The notes under the pieces: model-generated
What the model saw: only the letters and a program-made list of their open reading frames with translations
Told to the model about the DNA's origin: nothing
Database searches by the model: none
Origin: Terricaulis silvestris
GTDB lineage: Bacteria > Pseudomonadota > Alphaproteobacteria > Caulobacterales > Aquidulcibacteraceae
Assembly: GCF_009792355.1 (NCBI RefSeq)
Contig: NZ_CP047045.1
Span: forward strand, 2,568,501 to 2,632,500
Length of the DNA: 64,000 nucleotides
Reading direction: 5' to 3'
Made by a program: the position numbers and the translations under genes
Shown: in pieces, positions 8,265 through 15,035 of the stretch
Layout of the letters: each line of letters starts with the position of its first letter
How positions within the stretch are numbered: the first letter of the stretch is position 1

Positions 8265-9527
8265 ATGAAGCACGCGAGGGTTTCTGGCGCATGGCGCGCC
8301 GGTCAAGACTATGGCGACCGGCGATCCTCGTCGGGCGTGTTGACAGCGTTTGTCTTCAACGTCTGTCTGTTGGTGCTGCCGCTGGTGAGCGCCTTCGCAG
8401 TGCTCGTGATCGGGCGAGACCATCTCTACGCGTACGAGTATTCCGAAGCCGGCTCCCGCGCGATCGGCGCGCGGGTGGCGAAGATGAACGCCGACCTGAT
8501 CCAGCTCGACTTCGACCGTGTGCGCCAATGGGACGATCTGGTCGCGATGGAGCTGATGGCGGGCGATATACCCGCCGCGCGCGGGTTCTTGTTGTCAGGC
8601 GGGCAGATGTTGCCGTCACGCTATGGCGGCGCGATCAATCGCGCCTCGGCGCGGGGCGATGCAGCCACCGAACTGGCGGCGCTGGAAATCCTGACGCCGG
8701 GCACGCGTGGGCGGTACGAGACCACGGTGCCTTTGCTGTCGCGGCGCGCAGCGAACACGACGGCGCAAGCGCTGCAGGCGGGCGCGGCGGCGCCAGTCGG
8801 CGACCGGCAAGACTTCGAGCTGATGTCGCGCAATCTGCTGGCGGAGCCGAATACCGACGCGACGCAGTTTGTGCTCACGGGTTTGACGCTGGGTCTTGCG
8901 GGCGACTTCAGCCGCGCCGCCAACGACGGCGCCTCCGCCCTGCTCGCGGCCAGCCGGCGGGCAGATTATCAGCAAGCGTTCGGCGAACAGATGGATGCGC
9001 TCATCAATCGCGCCGTGCCGATCGAAGAATTCAGAAGTGCGGCGCTGGCATCAGCGCCCGCTGACGAAGCGGGCGCTTTCGCCAATGCGGCGGCTGCGTT
9101 TCGCGCCGCGGCAAACCCACAGCGCGTGGCTCAAGTGCGCGCGGCGCTCGAAGAAATCGGCGGCATGAGTGAGGCGATCTCAGCGTCGGCGGCGACGGAT
9201 CTGGTAACGCACGCGACGGCGCTGCGCGACTTGCCGCGGCTTCGCCTCATCGCGCAGGCCGCCGGCGACCGTGCGGCGGCGGCGGCGAAGCGCTTGCCGC
9301 GCGACGGCGAGTTGCTGCGCGCCGCGCGCGGCGACCTAACCGTGACGCGCGAACTGGCGATCGCACTGGCGCTGATGGGACTGGCGCTTGCGGGCTTGAT
9401 CGGGATCGTCGCGTGGAAAGGCTACACCGCCGGGCGGCGCATGTTCTTTGCGCAGATCGAGGACGACGATTACAGCGATCGCGGCGATCTGGTCGAGATC
9501 GGCGCCAGCAACTGGCGCCCGCTCTAA
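8265..9527 (+). CDS. Hypothetical protein with N- and C-terminal membrane anchors
   Basis: This 420-residue protein has a strongly hydrophobic segment near residues 24-49 (LTAFVFNVCLLVLPLVSAF) and another near 361-384 (LAIALALMGLALAGLIGIV). Between them lies a ~310-residue Ala-rich, probably all-helical domain, and after them a 36-residue acidic tail (AQIEDDDYSDRGDL). Two anchors with a large domain between suggest a periplasmic middle domain, though topology is inferred. I do not recognise the family. It sits between flagellar genes on both sides, so a link to the flagellum or envelope is possible but unproven. Its stop (TAA) overlaps by 4 nt the stop of the opposing flagellin-like gene. Confidence 0.75.
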   Translation: MKHARVSGAWRAGQDYGDRRSSSGVLTAFVFNVCLLVLPLVSAFAVLVIGRDHLYAYEYSEAGSRAIGARVAKMNADLIQLDFDRVRQWDDLVAMELMAGDIPAARGFLLSGGQMLPSRYGGAINRASARGDAATELAALEILTPGTRGRYETTVPLLSRRAANTTAQALQAGAAAPVGDRQDFELMSRNLLAEPNTDATQFVLTGLTLGLAGDFSRAANDGASALLAASRRADYQQAFGEQMDALINRAVPIEEFRSAALASAPADEAGAFANAAAAFRAAANPQRVAQVRAALEEIGGMSEAISASAATDLVTHATALRDLPRLRLIAQAAGDRAAAAAKRLPRDGELLRAARGDLTVTRELAIALALMGLALAGLIGIVAWKGYTAGRRMFFAQIEDDDYSDRGDLVEIGASNWRPL

Positions 9528-10255
9528 GCTCTGAACAACGACAAGACGGCTTGCGGCTCGACGTTGGCGATCGCGGGGGAACCCACGGCTTCCAGCCCTT
9601 GGCGTACTTGCAGCGCCAGAAGGCGCGCGCTGTCAGCGTCGAGATCGCCGCGCACGTTGGCAGCACCCTCGACGGCGCCGAGGAAGCCTTGATGGGCTTC
9701 GAGAGCGCGGACGCTTTCGAGCAGGCGCGTCATCGCTTCTTGCAGCTTTTCCATCGAGCGCTGCACGGTTTGTGGCAACGCCGGATCGTCGGCTTGGGCG
9801 TTGGTGGAAACACCGATGACGTCTTCCTCGGCTGGATCCGCCTTCAGTGTGAGGTCAACGCCATCGATCACAACAGGCGCACCGCCCGGCTCGGCTTGAA
9901 CCTGCACTTGCTCGCCTGAAACCAGCTTGGCGCCCCGCGCCATGGCGGCTTCGAGGCGCTCGGCGAACGCTGACAGCGCTGTGTCGAGGTCGGCCTGCGA
10001 GCCGCTTTTGGCGGCGGCTTGCGCTTGAACCAGCATGGCCTGGGCTTCGTGACCCAGCGCCAGTGCTTCCTGCACCTGCGCGATGCCGTTGCGGACGCTT
10101 TCGCGCGAACCGGCGACGGCAGCGCCGCTCAGCTCGACACGATCACCCTGGACGGCTTCATCGCGCCGCGGCGCCAGCGGCGTCGGACGGGTGTAACGCT
10201 GATCAACGCCGAGCGCGCCTGCGCCCGTCGTGCCTGGGAGAATGCTCGAAACCAT
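9524..10255 (-). CDS. Flagellin-like protein with flagellin C-terminal domain only
   Basis: This 243-residue protein lacks the N-terminal D0/D1 helix of flagellin. It starts with a Pro/Arg-rich segment (LGVDQRYTRPTPLAPRRDEA). Its C-terminus copies flagellin D0: DLDADSARLLALQVRQGLEA and ANVEPQAVLSLFRA compare with DLVDADLAKESARLQSLQVKQ and ANSAPSIVLSFFR of the flagellin at 10760-11956. The middle region is helical and Ala-rich, with a short strand-rich insert (VVIDGVDLTLKADP). It could be a junction, cap or regulatory flagellin paralog; that is inference. A perfect TTAA-N7-TTAA box and a 10-bp-stem hairpin lie upstream. SD GGAGCGGG precedes the ATG. Confidence 0.75.
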   Translation of the reverse strand: MVSSILPGTTGAGALGVDQRYTRPTPLAPRRDEAVQGDRVELSGAAVAGSRESVRNGIAQVQEALALGHEAQAMLVQAQAAAKSGSQADLDTALSAFAERLEAAMARGAKLVSGEQVQVQAEPGGAPVVIDGVDLTLKADPAEEDVIGVSTNAQADDPALPQTVQRSMEKLQEAMTRLLESVRALEAHQGFLGAVEGAANVRGDLDADSARLLALQVRQGLEAVGSPAIANVEPQAVLSLFRA

Positions 10256-10275
10256 GTATGCCCGCTCCTTCGGAT

Positions 10276-10304
10276 CGCGCGTCTCAAGCTCAGAGAGACG
10301 CGCG
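10276..10304 (-). promoter_or_regulatory. Strong hairpin in leader of flagellin-like gene
   Basis: CGCGCGTCTC (10276-10285) and GAGACGCGCG (10295-10304) form a perfect 10-bp stem with a 9-nt loop. On the minus strand it lies between the FlaG-like gene and the flagellin-like start, about 20 nt before that ATG, just ahead of the ribosome site. There is no T run after it, so it may be an attenuating or stabilising leader structure rather than a simple terminator. Confidence 0.6.
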
Positions 10305-10342
10305 GCGCGCTTCGCCGCAGGCGTGAAGAAAGCGTAAATGCG

Positions 10343-10357
10343 TTAACGAAACGTTAA
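10343..10357 (-). promoter_or_regulatory. CtrA-type box TTAA-N7-TTAA
   Basis: The sequence TTAACGAAACGTTAA matches the CtrA consensus of Caulobacterales (TTAA, seven bases, TTAA) exactly. It lies about 88 nt upstream of the flagellin-like gene at 9524-10255, a usual place for CtrA control of a flagellar promoter. The match is seen directly; binding by CtrA is inference. Confidence 0.55.
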
Positions 10358-10394
10358 CGGCGCCGCTCTCGAAACGAATAAATTTACGTTCTGT

Positions 10395-10697
10395 TTACTT
10401 TGCGAGCTGCGCGCGGAGATACGCCATGACGGCGCGTGAGTACGCGAGCTGCGATTCACTCGGGTAGCGGCGCAACATTTCCGACGTCGCGGAGTCCGTC
10501 AAGGTCGCAACGAAACGCTGCGCGTCGGGATCGAGGCGCACCAGCACTTTGTCGGGCTGCAATTCAGCGTGCTGCATCGCTTCGTATTGCGCGATGCGCC
10601 GCGCCGCCGCTTCCGCGGCGGGACTAGGCTCAGACGGCTGCGCCGGCGCGGGCGCCGGCAGCGGGTCGATGGCCTTCGGGGGAGCGATGGAAGCCAT
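10395..10697 (-). CDS. FlaG-like flagellar protein
   Basis: This 100-residue protein has a Pro/Ala-rich first third (APPKAIDPLPAPAPAQPSEP), then a compact domain VLVRLDPDAQRFVATLTDSA, TSEMLRRYPSESQLAYSRAV. This resembles the FlaG pattern of a short beta meander followed by TgEviRqiP. It sits 62 bp downstream of flagellin on the same strand, the usual FlaG context, with a strong hairpin between the two genes. FlaG proteins affect filament length; whether this one does is inferred. The start at ATG 10697 (MASIAPPK) follows GGAG-poor sequence, so the exact start is less sure than the gene itself. Confidence 0.65.
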   Translation of the reverse strand: MASIAPPKAIDPLPAPAPAQPSEPSPAAEAAARRIAQYEAMQHAELQPDKVLVRLDPDAQRFVATLTDSATSEMLRRYPSESQLAYSRAVMAYLRAQLAK

Positions 10698-10720
10698 GGC
10701 TCATGCTCGGGCTGGAAACT

Positions 10721-10744
10721 GGCGGGAGGCCGAAGCCTCCCGCC
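10721..10744 (-). terminator. Terminator-like hairpin after flagellin
   Basis: GGCGGGAGGC and GCCTCCCGCC make a perfect 10-bp stem. On the minus strand the loop is TTCG, the most stable tetraloop. It begins about 15 nt after the flagellin stop and is followed by AGTTTCC, so the T run is weak. It probably terminates or 3'-stabilises the abundant flagellin mRNA, with partial read-through into the FlaG-like gene. Confidence 0.7.
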
Positions 10745-10759
10745 CCTTCCGTTATCCGC

Positions 10760-11956
10760 TTAGCGGAAGAACGACAGCACGATCGACGGCGCCGAGTTGG
10801 CGATCGACAAGGCTTGCGCGCCGAGCTGCTGCTTAACTTGCAGCGATTGGAGACGGGCAGATTCCTTGGCGAGGTCGGCGTCGACGAGGTTGCCGATACC
10901 AGCTTCGATCGAGTCCGACAGCTTGCCCAAGAACGTCTTTTGGACGTCCAGCGCCTTGGCTTGCGAACCGAGCGTGGCGAGCTGCTTGTTGAGCAGCGTG
11001 GCCGCCGTGTCGATGGCCGCCGACGCCGATTCAGCGTTGGAGACGTTCGACAGCGAGAGAGCGGATGTCACTGTGGCCAGCGCGCCAGCGCCATCGACGG
11101 TGAAGTCGAGGTCGGTGACGGACGTGGTCACGGCGGAGTTCGTCACTGCGCCAGCAGCGACGCCCTGGCCGAGCCACGAGCGGTTGTTGGCCGGCGTGCC
11201 GGTCGCGATCGACAGTTCGTTCGTGGTGATGACCGCTTCCGGCGCAACATACGTGAACTGGCCGTTGGTTTGGTTGTAAGAAGCCGAAACGCGGCCGCCC
11301 GTGGCGGTCGAAACCGCTGTCAGGTAGTCGGCGATCGTCATCGTAGCGGTGATATCGACGGTGCCGATGGCGACGCCGTTCAGGCTGAAGATTGAATCTT
11401 CAGCTGCGGTGACGCTGCCGTTGCCGACGACGTAAGCAGAAAGCGCCGGAACCGTGCCCGCGATGGCGGTCGATGCAACTTGGCGGCCCGTGGTCGCGCC
11501 GGACAGATCCGACATCAACACCGAGAGGTTGGCACCGCCAGCGGCGACAAGGTTGGCGCCGTTGAAAGTCGCCGCACCGGCGATCTGGTTGATCTGCGAA
11601 CGCAGCGCGCTGAAGTCGGCAGAGAGAGCCGCGCGTTGATCCGTGGACAAGTCTCCGGCTTGCGCGGCGACGGCCTTGTCTTTCAACTGGATGAGCAGGT
11701 CCGAGATCGACTGACCGGCCGAGAGGGCAACGTCGATCGTCGAGCTGGCGCGAGCGATGCCGTCATTGACGGACGCGAGCGCTGCGACGCGGCCACGTTG
11801 TTGCTGGGCGATGGCGAAGACCGCGCCGTTGTCCTTGGCGGTCGCGACCTTGAGGCCCGTGCTGATCCGGTTTTGAACTTGGTCGAGTTCTTTGGTGGTT
11901 TGGTTGAGGCTTTGCAGCGCGACGAGCGCGCCATAATTGGTGTTTACGCTGGCCAT
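10760..11956 (-). CDS. Flagellin
   Basis: This is the structural subunit of the flagellar filament, 398 residues. The N-terminal D0/D1 (NTNYGALVALQSLNQTTKEL, then QNRISTGLKVATAKDNGAVF) and the C-terminal D1/D0 (LVDADLAKESARLQSLQVKQ, ending SIVLSFFR) are both complete. The ~190-residue middle is a variable surface domain rich in Ala, Thr and Val. At ~400 residues it is longer than the ~275-residue Caulobacter flagellins. SD AGAAGGACC lies upstream of ATG 11956. The leader holds two inverted repeats, and flaF and flbT lie just upstream, so post-transcriptional control through FlbT is likely by analogy with Caulobacter. Confidence 0.97.
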   Translation of the reverse strand: MASVNTNYGALVALQSLNQTTKELDQVQNRISTGLKVATAKDNGAVFAIAQQQRGRVAALASVNDGIARASSTIDVALSAGQSISDLLIQLKDKAVAAQAGDLSTDQRAALSADFSALRSQINQIAGAATFNGANLVAAGGANLSVLMSDLSGATTGRQVASTAIAGTVPALSAYVVGNGSVTAAEDSIFSLNGVAIGTVDITATMTIADYLTAVSTATGGRVSASYNQTNGQFTYVAPEAVITTNELSIATGTPANNRSWLGQGVAAGAVTNSAVTTSVTDLDFTVDGAGALATVTSALSLSNVSNAESASAAIDTAATLLNKQLATLGSQAKALDVQKTFLGKLSDSIEAGIGNLVDADLAKESARLQSLQVKQQLGAQALSIANSAPSIVLSFFR

Positions 11957-11984
11957 AGTTTTTGGTCCTTCTGGACATTGTTAA

Positions 11985-12001
11985 CCGGCCGTTTTGGCCG
12001 G
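11985..12001 (-). promoter_or_regulatory. Hairpin in flagellin 5' leader
   Basis: CCGGCC (11985-11990), a 5-nt loop, and GGCCGG (11996-12001) form a GC-only stem 29 nt upstream of the flagellin ATG and close to the ribosome site. In Caulobacter, FlbT acts on a structured fljK leader; this hairpin is a candidate target. A 14-bp perfect palindrome, GCGGAAATTTCCGC, lies a little further upstream at 12024-12037. Confidence 0.5.
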
Positions 12002-12023
12002 CTGGGCTCCCCGCCCGGTACGC

Positions 12024-12037
12024 GCGGAAATTTCCGC
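12024..12037. repeat. 14-bp perfect palindrome upstream of flagellin
   Basis: GCGGAAATTTCCGC is self-complementary over all 14 bases. It lies in the 203-bp gap between flaF and flagellin. As DNA it could be an operator; as RNA, part of the leader fold or a terminator of the flaF transcript. I found no matching sigma-54 element in this gap. Confidence 0.45.
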
Positions 12038-12159
12038 ACGCCCTACCCCTCATGGAGCGAGACGCTTTGCGTTGGCAGTGTTTGTAAGGTTGGACGGTTA
12101 ACAACGCGTCACCACCGAAACGATCGTCGGTATTTTGCGATCGGCAAATTGTGCCTAAC

Positions 12160-12507
12160 TCAGCGCGCGAGCAGGCCTTCCATCATGGTGCGGTTGATGT
12201 CGATCAAGGGTTCGACATCGGCGCCGTCGCGCAGCACTTCGCCGGAATAGCGCGCCACCCACATGGCGAGCGAGATGATCTGGCCGCGTAGCGCCAGCGG
12301 CAGCTGGTTTTCCGGCACGGCGCAATCGGCGGAGAACACGTTCCAGAGCCGGCGGTTGGCCTCGATGGCTTCGGCGACGACGGGCGTCGACGCCGCGTCC
12401 TCTTTCACGCGCAGCAATGCCGCGGTGACTTGGCCGAAAGCACGGTACTCAAGCTCGCGCGGATTCTCAGCCTGTGTGGCTGCGCGCTGGTACGCTTTGA
12501 TCGACAT
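12160..12507 (-). CDS. flaF: Flagellar biosynthesis regulator FlaF
   Basis: FlaF is an alphaproteobacterial protein needed for flagellin production or secretion. It works opposite FlbT in controlling flagellin expression. The 115-residue protein starts at ATG 12507 (MSIKAYQRAATQAENPRELE). It has the conserved core VTAALLRVKE, NRRLWNVFSADCAVPENQLP and LRGQIISLAMWVARYSGEVL, followed by LIDINRTMMEGL. Length is normal. The start lies 41 bp inside the end of flbT in another frame, so translation may be coupled. Flagellin follows 203 bp downstream on the same strand. Confidence 0.93.
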   Translation of the reverse strand: MSIKAYQRAATQAENPRELEYRAFGQVTAALLRVKEDAASTPVVAEAIEANRRLWNVFSADCAVPENQLPLALRGQIISLAMWVARYSGEVLRDGADVEPLIDINRTMMEGLLAR

Positions 12508-12898
12508 GCCCAAGCCCCAGGCGCTCGGCCTCATAAGAGATGAGTTTCCGGCACCGCATCAGCGCACGGTAGTATTCGCCGCCCATTACTTCTTTGGAAA
12601 CGCCGATGCATTCAGCCAGCACGGCCGGATCGCGGACAGCGCCCATGAATTCGGCAAGCCTGGCGGCGAACTCGCCATAGGCTTTGTCCCGGCCCATTTC
12701 GTCGAGATACATGAGCATGATCGGGAAATAGATCCGCTTGGCCGGCGTATCGGCCTCGTCGGGCTGCATGATGTCTTTCTCGCGCAGCACGGAGGCCTTG
12801 TTTTGCAAGACCAAGGCAGCGCGGCGATCGCCATTTTGCACGACCGCGCCGTTGACGACGAACTTCTCGCCCGGTCGCAGGGACAGTTTCAGCGGCAT
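12467..12898 (-). CDS. flbT: Flagellin synthesis repressor FlbT
   Basis: FlbT is the post-transcriptional regulator that promotes decay of flagellin mRNA until the hook is complete, as shown in Caulobacter. The 143-residue protein starts at ATG 12898 (MPLKLSLRPGEKFVVNGAVV), preceded by an excellent GGAGGAGAGGG site. Conserved blocks are NGDRRAALVLQNKASVLREK, KRIYFPIMLMYLD and VMGGEYYRALMRCRKLI. Length is typical. The frame stays open upstream to 13231, but that part is not FlbT-like and would cross the divergent promoter region. The gene overlaps flaF by 41 bp. Confidence 0.95.
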   Translation of the reverse strand: MPLKLSLRPGEKFVVNGAVVQNGDRRAALVLQNKASVLREKDIMQPDEADTPAKRIYFPIMLMYLDEMGRDKAYGEFAARLAEFMGAVRDPAVLAECIGVSKEVMGGEYYRALMRCRKLISYEAERLGLGHVDQSVPARSHTG

Positions 12899-13231
12899 GA
12901 GCCCTCTCCTCCCGGTTCTGGGAGTCCATCGCGTTAACACTCGCCCACGATGGTTAATGCGGTGTTGCAAAGGTTGCGTTGGCGCATCGGTTCGCCTGCG
13001 AATTGCGCTCGGGCGCATGCGGCGCCCGTTTGTGCGTGTCGTGCGCGCCGCAAACGCACCGGATAACGCGCCAACAGCAGCGGCGCGATTGATCTCACCG
13101 TTAACCGGCGCAAAGGTTCGTCGACCGGAACAACCGGCAGCGCCGTGAGAGCGCACGCGCCGCGGAGATCGCGCCGCACCGAAAACAGAGCGCGAATTTT
13201 TGACCCTGCTTTTTGGCGGGAAGGAGACCAC
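12899..13231. other. Divergent intergenic region, flbT / PcfJ-like gene
   Basis: These 333 bp should hold promoters for flbT-flaF (minus) and the gene at 13232 (plus). I see a ribosome site at each end, TTAA elements at 12934 and 12954 (16 bases apart, so not a CtrA box), and a GANTC site (GAGTC) at 12922. No tRNA, small ORF with a good start, or clear terminator was found. Confidence 0.5.
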
Positions 13232-14155
13232 ATGCCCAATGTGCTCGACATCGCACCCCTGCGCGCGCTGGCGCGGCGGGCGGCGGCGAAAATCAGGGAC
13301 CAGAAAGTCGCCGCGCGGTTTGAGAAACTGGCGATCGGCGCGCTCTTGAAGGACGAGAACAATTTTCGCGCCGCGAACGCGATCGAACTCGAATACGCGG
13401 AGGAGTGGGCCCAGCGCGCGGCAGCGCGTGGCGAGGCGGTCGCGGTGTTCAAGCTGCAGCGCTCAGTGTCGACAAAACTACACGCGGTGGCGCGGCGCTT
13501 GGCCGAGACCTGCCGCATGGCGGCGATGGATGAATCGGCGCGGCCACATGATGCGGCTGTGATTACGGCGGCGCGGGAATTCTTGGCGAAGATGGATCGC
13601 ATGAACTTCGCGTTCGTGGCGGCAAGGACTCAGCGATACGCGCGCCTGCTCGCGGCCTGGGAGGATCAGCGCGAGATCGAAGAATGCTGCACGCGGCGCG
13701 TCATCGATGCGACGCAGGGGCGGACTTGGCATCGCGTGACGTCGGTCGCCGAACTGCGGCTGATCGGGCGCGAGTTTCACAATTGCCTGGCGCGTACGAC
13801 ACGCGTCAGCGCCGCGTATGGCGGCGGGCTCTACAATGGCGTGAGCCAGTTCTGGGTTTTGCGCAGCGCGCAAGGCGACGGCTTGATCGTGGCGATGGCG
13901 ACGGCGCCGTTGGCGACGCGGTTCGCCGAAGTGCGCGGACCAAACAATGCGACGATCTACAGCGATCATCCAGATCTCACGCGCCTCGCGCACGCGCTTG
14001 GCATGCGGCCCGGCTCCCCGCCTCCACCGCCGCCGATGAGCGGCGCCGCGTTGGCGTTGGCGGCGCGGCAGTTCTGCCAATGCTTGCGATGTATGCCACC
14101 GCCGAACGAAGGCTTCCTGCGCGTGAGCTTGCACCGGAGGGCCGCCCCGCTTTAA
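13232..14155 (+). CDS. PcfJ-like domain protein (hypothetical)
   Basis: This 307-residue protein starts at ATG 13232, preceded by GGAAGGAG. The first ~190 residues are helical and basic. Residues ~165-250 resemble the PcfJ-like domain: WHRVTSVAELRLIGREFHNC, YGGGLYNGVSQFWVLRSAQ, and RFAEVRGPNNATI parallel the family's CvG..Y..G...I..lR..... and gk.N blocks. After that come six consecutive prolines (residues ~262-267) and a Cys-containing tail (FCQCLRCMPP). PcfJ-like proteins occur on plasmids and phages, but their role is unclear. It lies 22 bp upstream of the MoxR gene on the same strand. The family assignment is tentative. Confidence 0.6.
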   Translation: MPNVLDIAPLRALARRAAAKIRDQKVAARFEKLAIGALLKDENNFRAANAIELEYAEEWAQRAAARGEAVAVFKLQRSVSTKLHAVARRLAETCRMAAMDESARPHDAAVITAAREFLAKMDRMNFAFVAARTQRYARLLAAWEDQREIEECCTRRVIDATQGRTWHRVTSVAELRLIGREFHNCLARTTRVSAAYGGGLYNGVSQFWVLRSAQGDGLIVAMATAPLATRFAEVRGPNNATIYSDHPDLTRLAHALGMRPGSPPPPPPMSGAALALAARQFCQCLRCMPPPNEGFLRVSLHRRAAPL

Positions 14156-14177
14156 GTCGCTCCGACAAGGAGCGCAG

Positions 14178-15035
14178 ATGCGGTTTGAAGGCACCAAGGA
14201 CTATGTCGCTACGGAAGACCTGAAGGTCGCCGTCAATGCGGCCATCACGCTCGAGCGCCCACTGCTGGTGAAGGGTGAACCCGGCACCGGCAAAACCATG
14301 CTGGCGATCGAGGTCGCGAAGAGCTTGGGCATGCCGCTGATCGAGTGGCACATCAAGTCGACGACGAAGGCCGTGCAAGGCTTGTACGAGTACGACGCGG
14401 TGATGCGACTCCGGGACTCTCAGCTTGGCGACGAGCGCGCGAGCGACATCGGCAACTACATCAAGCGCGGCAAGTTGTGGGAGGCATTCGAGGCGCCGGT
14501 GCGGCCGGTGCTGCTGATCGACGAAGTCGACAAGGCCGACATCGAGTTTCCCAACGACTTGTTGCAAGAACTCGATCGCATGGAGTTCTACGTCTATGAA
14601 CTCAATCGCACGGTGAAGGCGGCGGTGCGGCCGATTGTGATGATCACGTCAAACAATGAGAAGGAATTGCCGGACGCGTTCCTGCGCCGCTGCTTCTTCC
14701 ACTACATCCGATTCCCCGACGACGAGACAATGCGCGCGATCGTGGAGAGTCACTTCCCTGGTGTGAAGACGCGACTGATCAACGAGGCGCTGAAGATTTT
14801 CTACGACATGCGCAAAGTGCCGGGACTGAAGAAGAAGCCGAGTACGAGCGAGCTGCTGGATTGGTTGAAGCTGCTGCTGACGGATGACGTCGATCCGGAG
14901 ACGCTGAAGAGCCGCGATCCGTCCAAGCTGATCCCGCCAATGCACGGGGCGCTGTTGAAGAATGAAGCAGATGTGATGTTGTTCGAGCGCCTGGCGTTCT
15001 TGGCGCGGCGCGAGCAGCGAGGCGGCACGAACTAG
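14178..15035 (+). CDS. MoxR-family AAA+ ATPase
   Basis: This 285-residue MoxR-type ATPase acts as a chaperone-like motor paired with a VWA protein. Walker A is GEPGTGKTML (residues ~33-40) and Walker B is VLLIDEVDKAD. Sensor 1 lies in IVMITSNNEKELPDAFLRRC, with the arginine finger in the last part. The C-terminal helical lid follows (STSELLDWLKLLL). Its stop overlaps the GTG start of the VWA gene by one base, so the two are translationally coupled. This pair layout is typical of MoxR-CoxE modules that mature or insert cofactors into other complexes. The client here is unknown. Confidence 0.92.
   Translation: MRFEGTKDYVATEDLKVAVNAAITLERPLLVKGEPGTGKTMLAIEVAKSLGMPLIEWHIKSTTKAVQGLYEYDAVMRLRDSQLGDERASDIGNYIKRGKLWEAFEAPVRPVLLIDEVDKADIEFPNDLLQELDRMEFYVYELNRTVKAAVRPIVMITSNNEKELPDAFLRRCFFHYIRFPDDETMRAIVESHFPGVKTRLINEALKIFYDMRKVPGLKKKPSTSELLDWLKLLLTDDVDPETLKSRDPSKLIPPMHGALLKNEADVMLFERLAFLARREQRGGTN

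Noticed and set aside
12138-12145. GCCGATCG (minus strand) as a sigma-28-type -10 for flagellin
   Set aside because: It matches six of eight bases, but no TAAA element lies 15 bases upstream.
12140-12155. GGCAC-like/TTTGC sequence as a sigma-54 promoter for flagellin
   Set aside because: The GG-to-GC spacing is ten instead of twelve bases, which sigma-54 does not tolerate.
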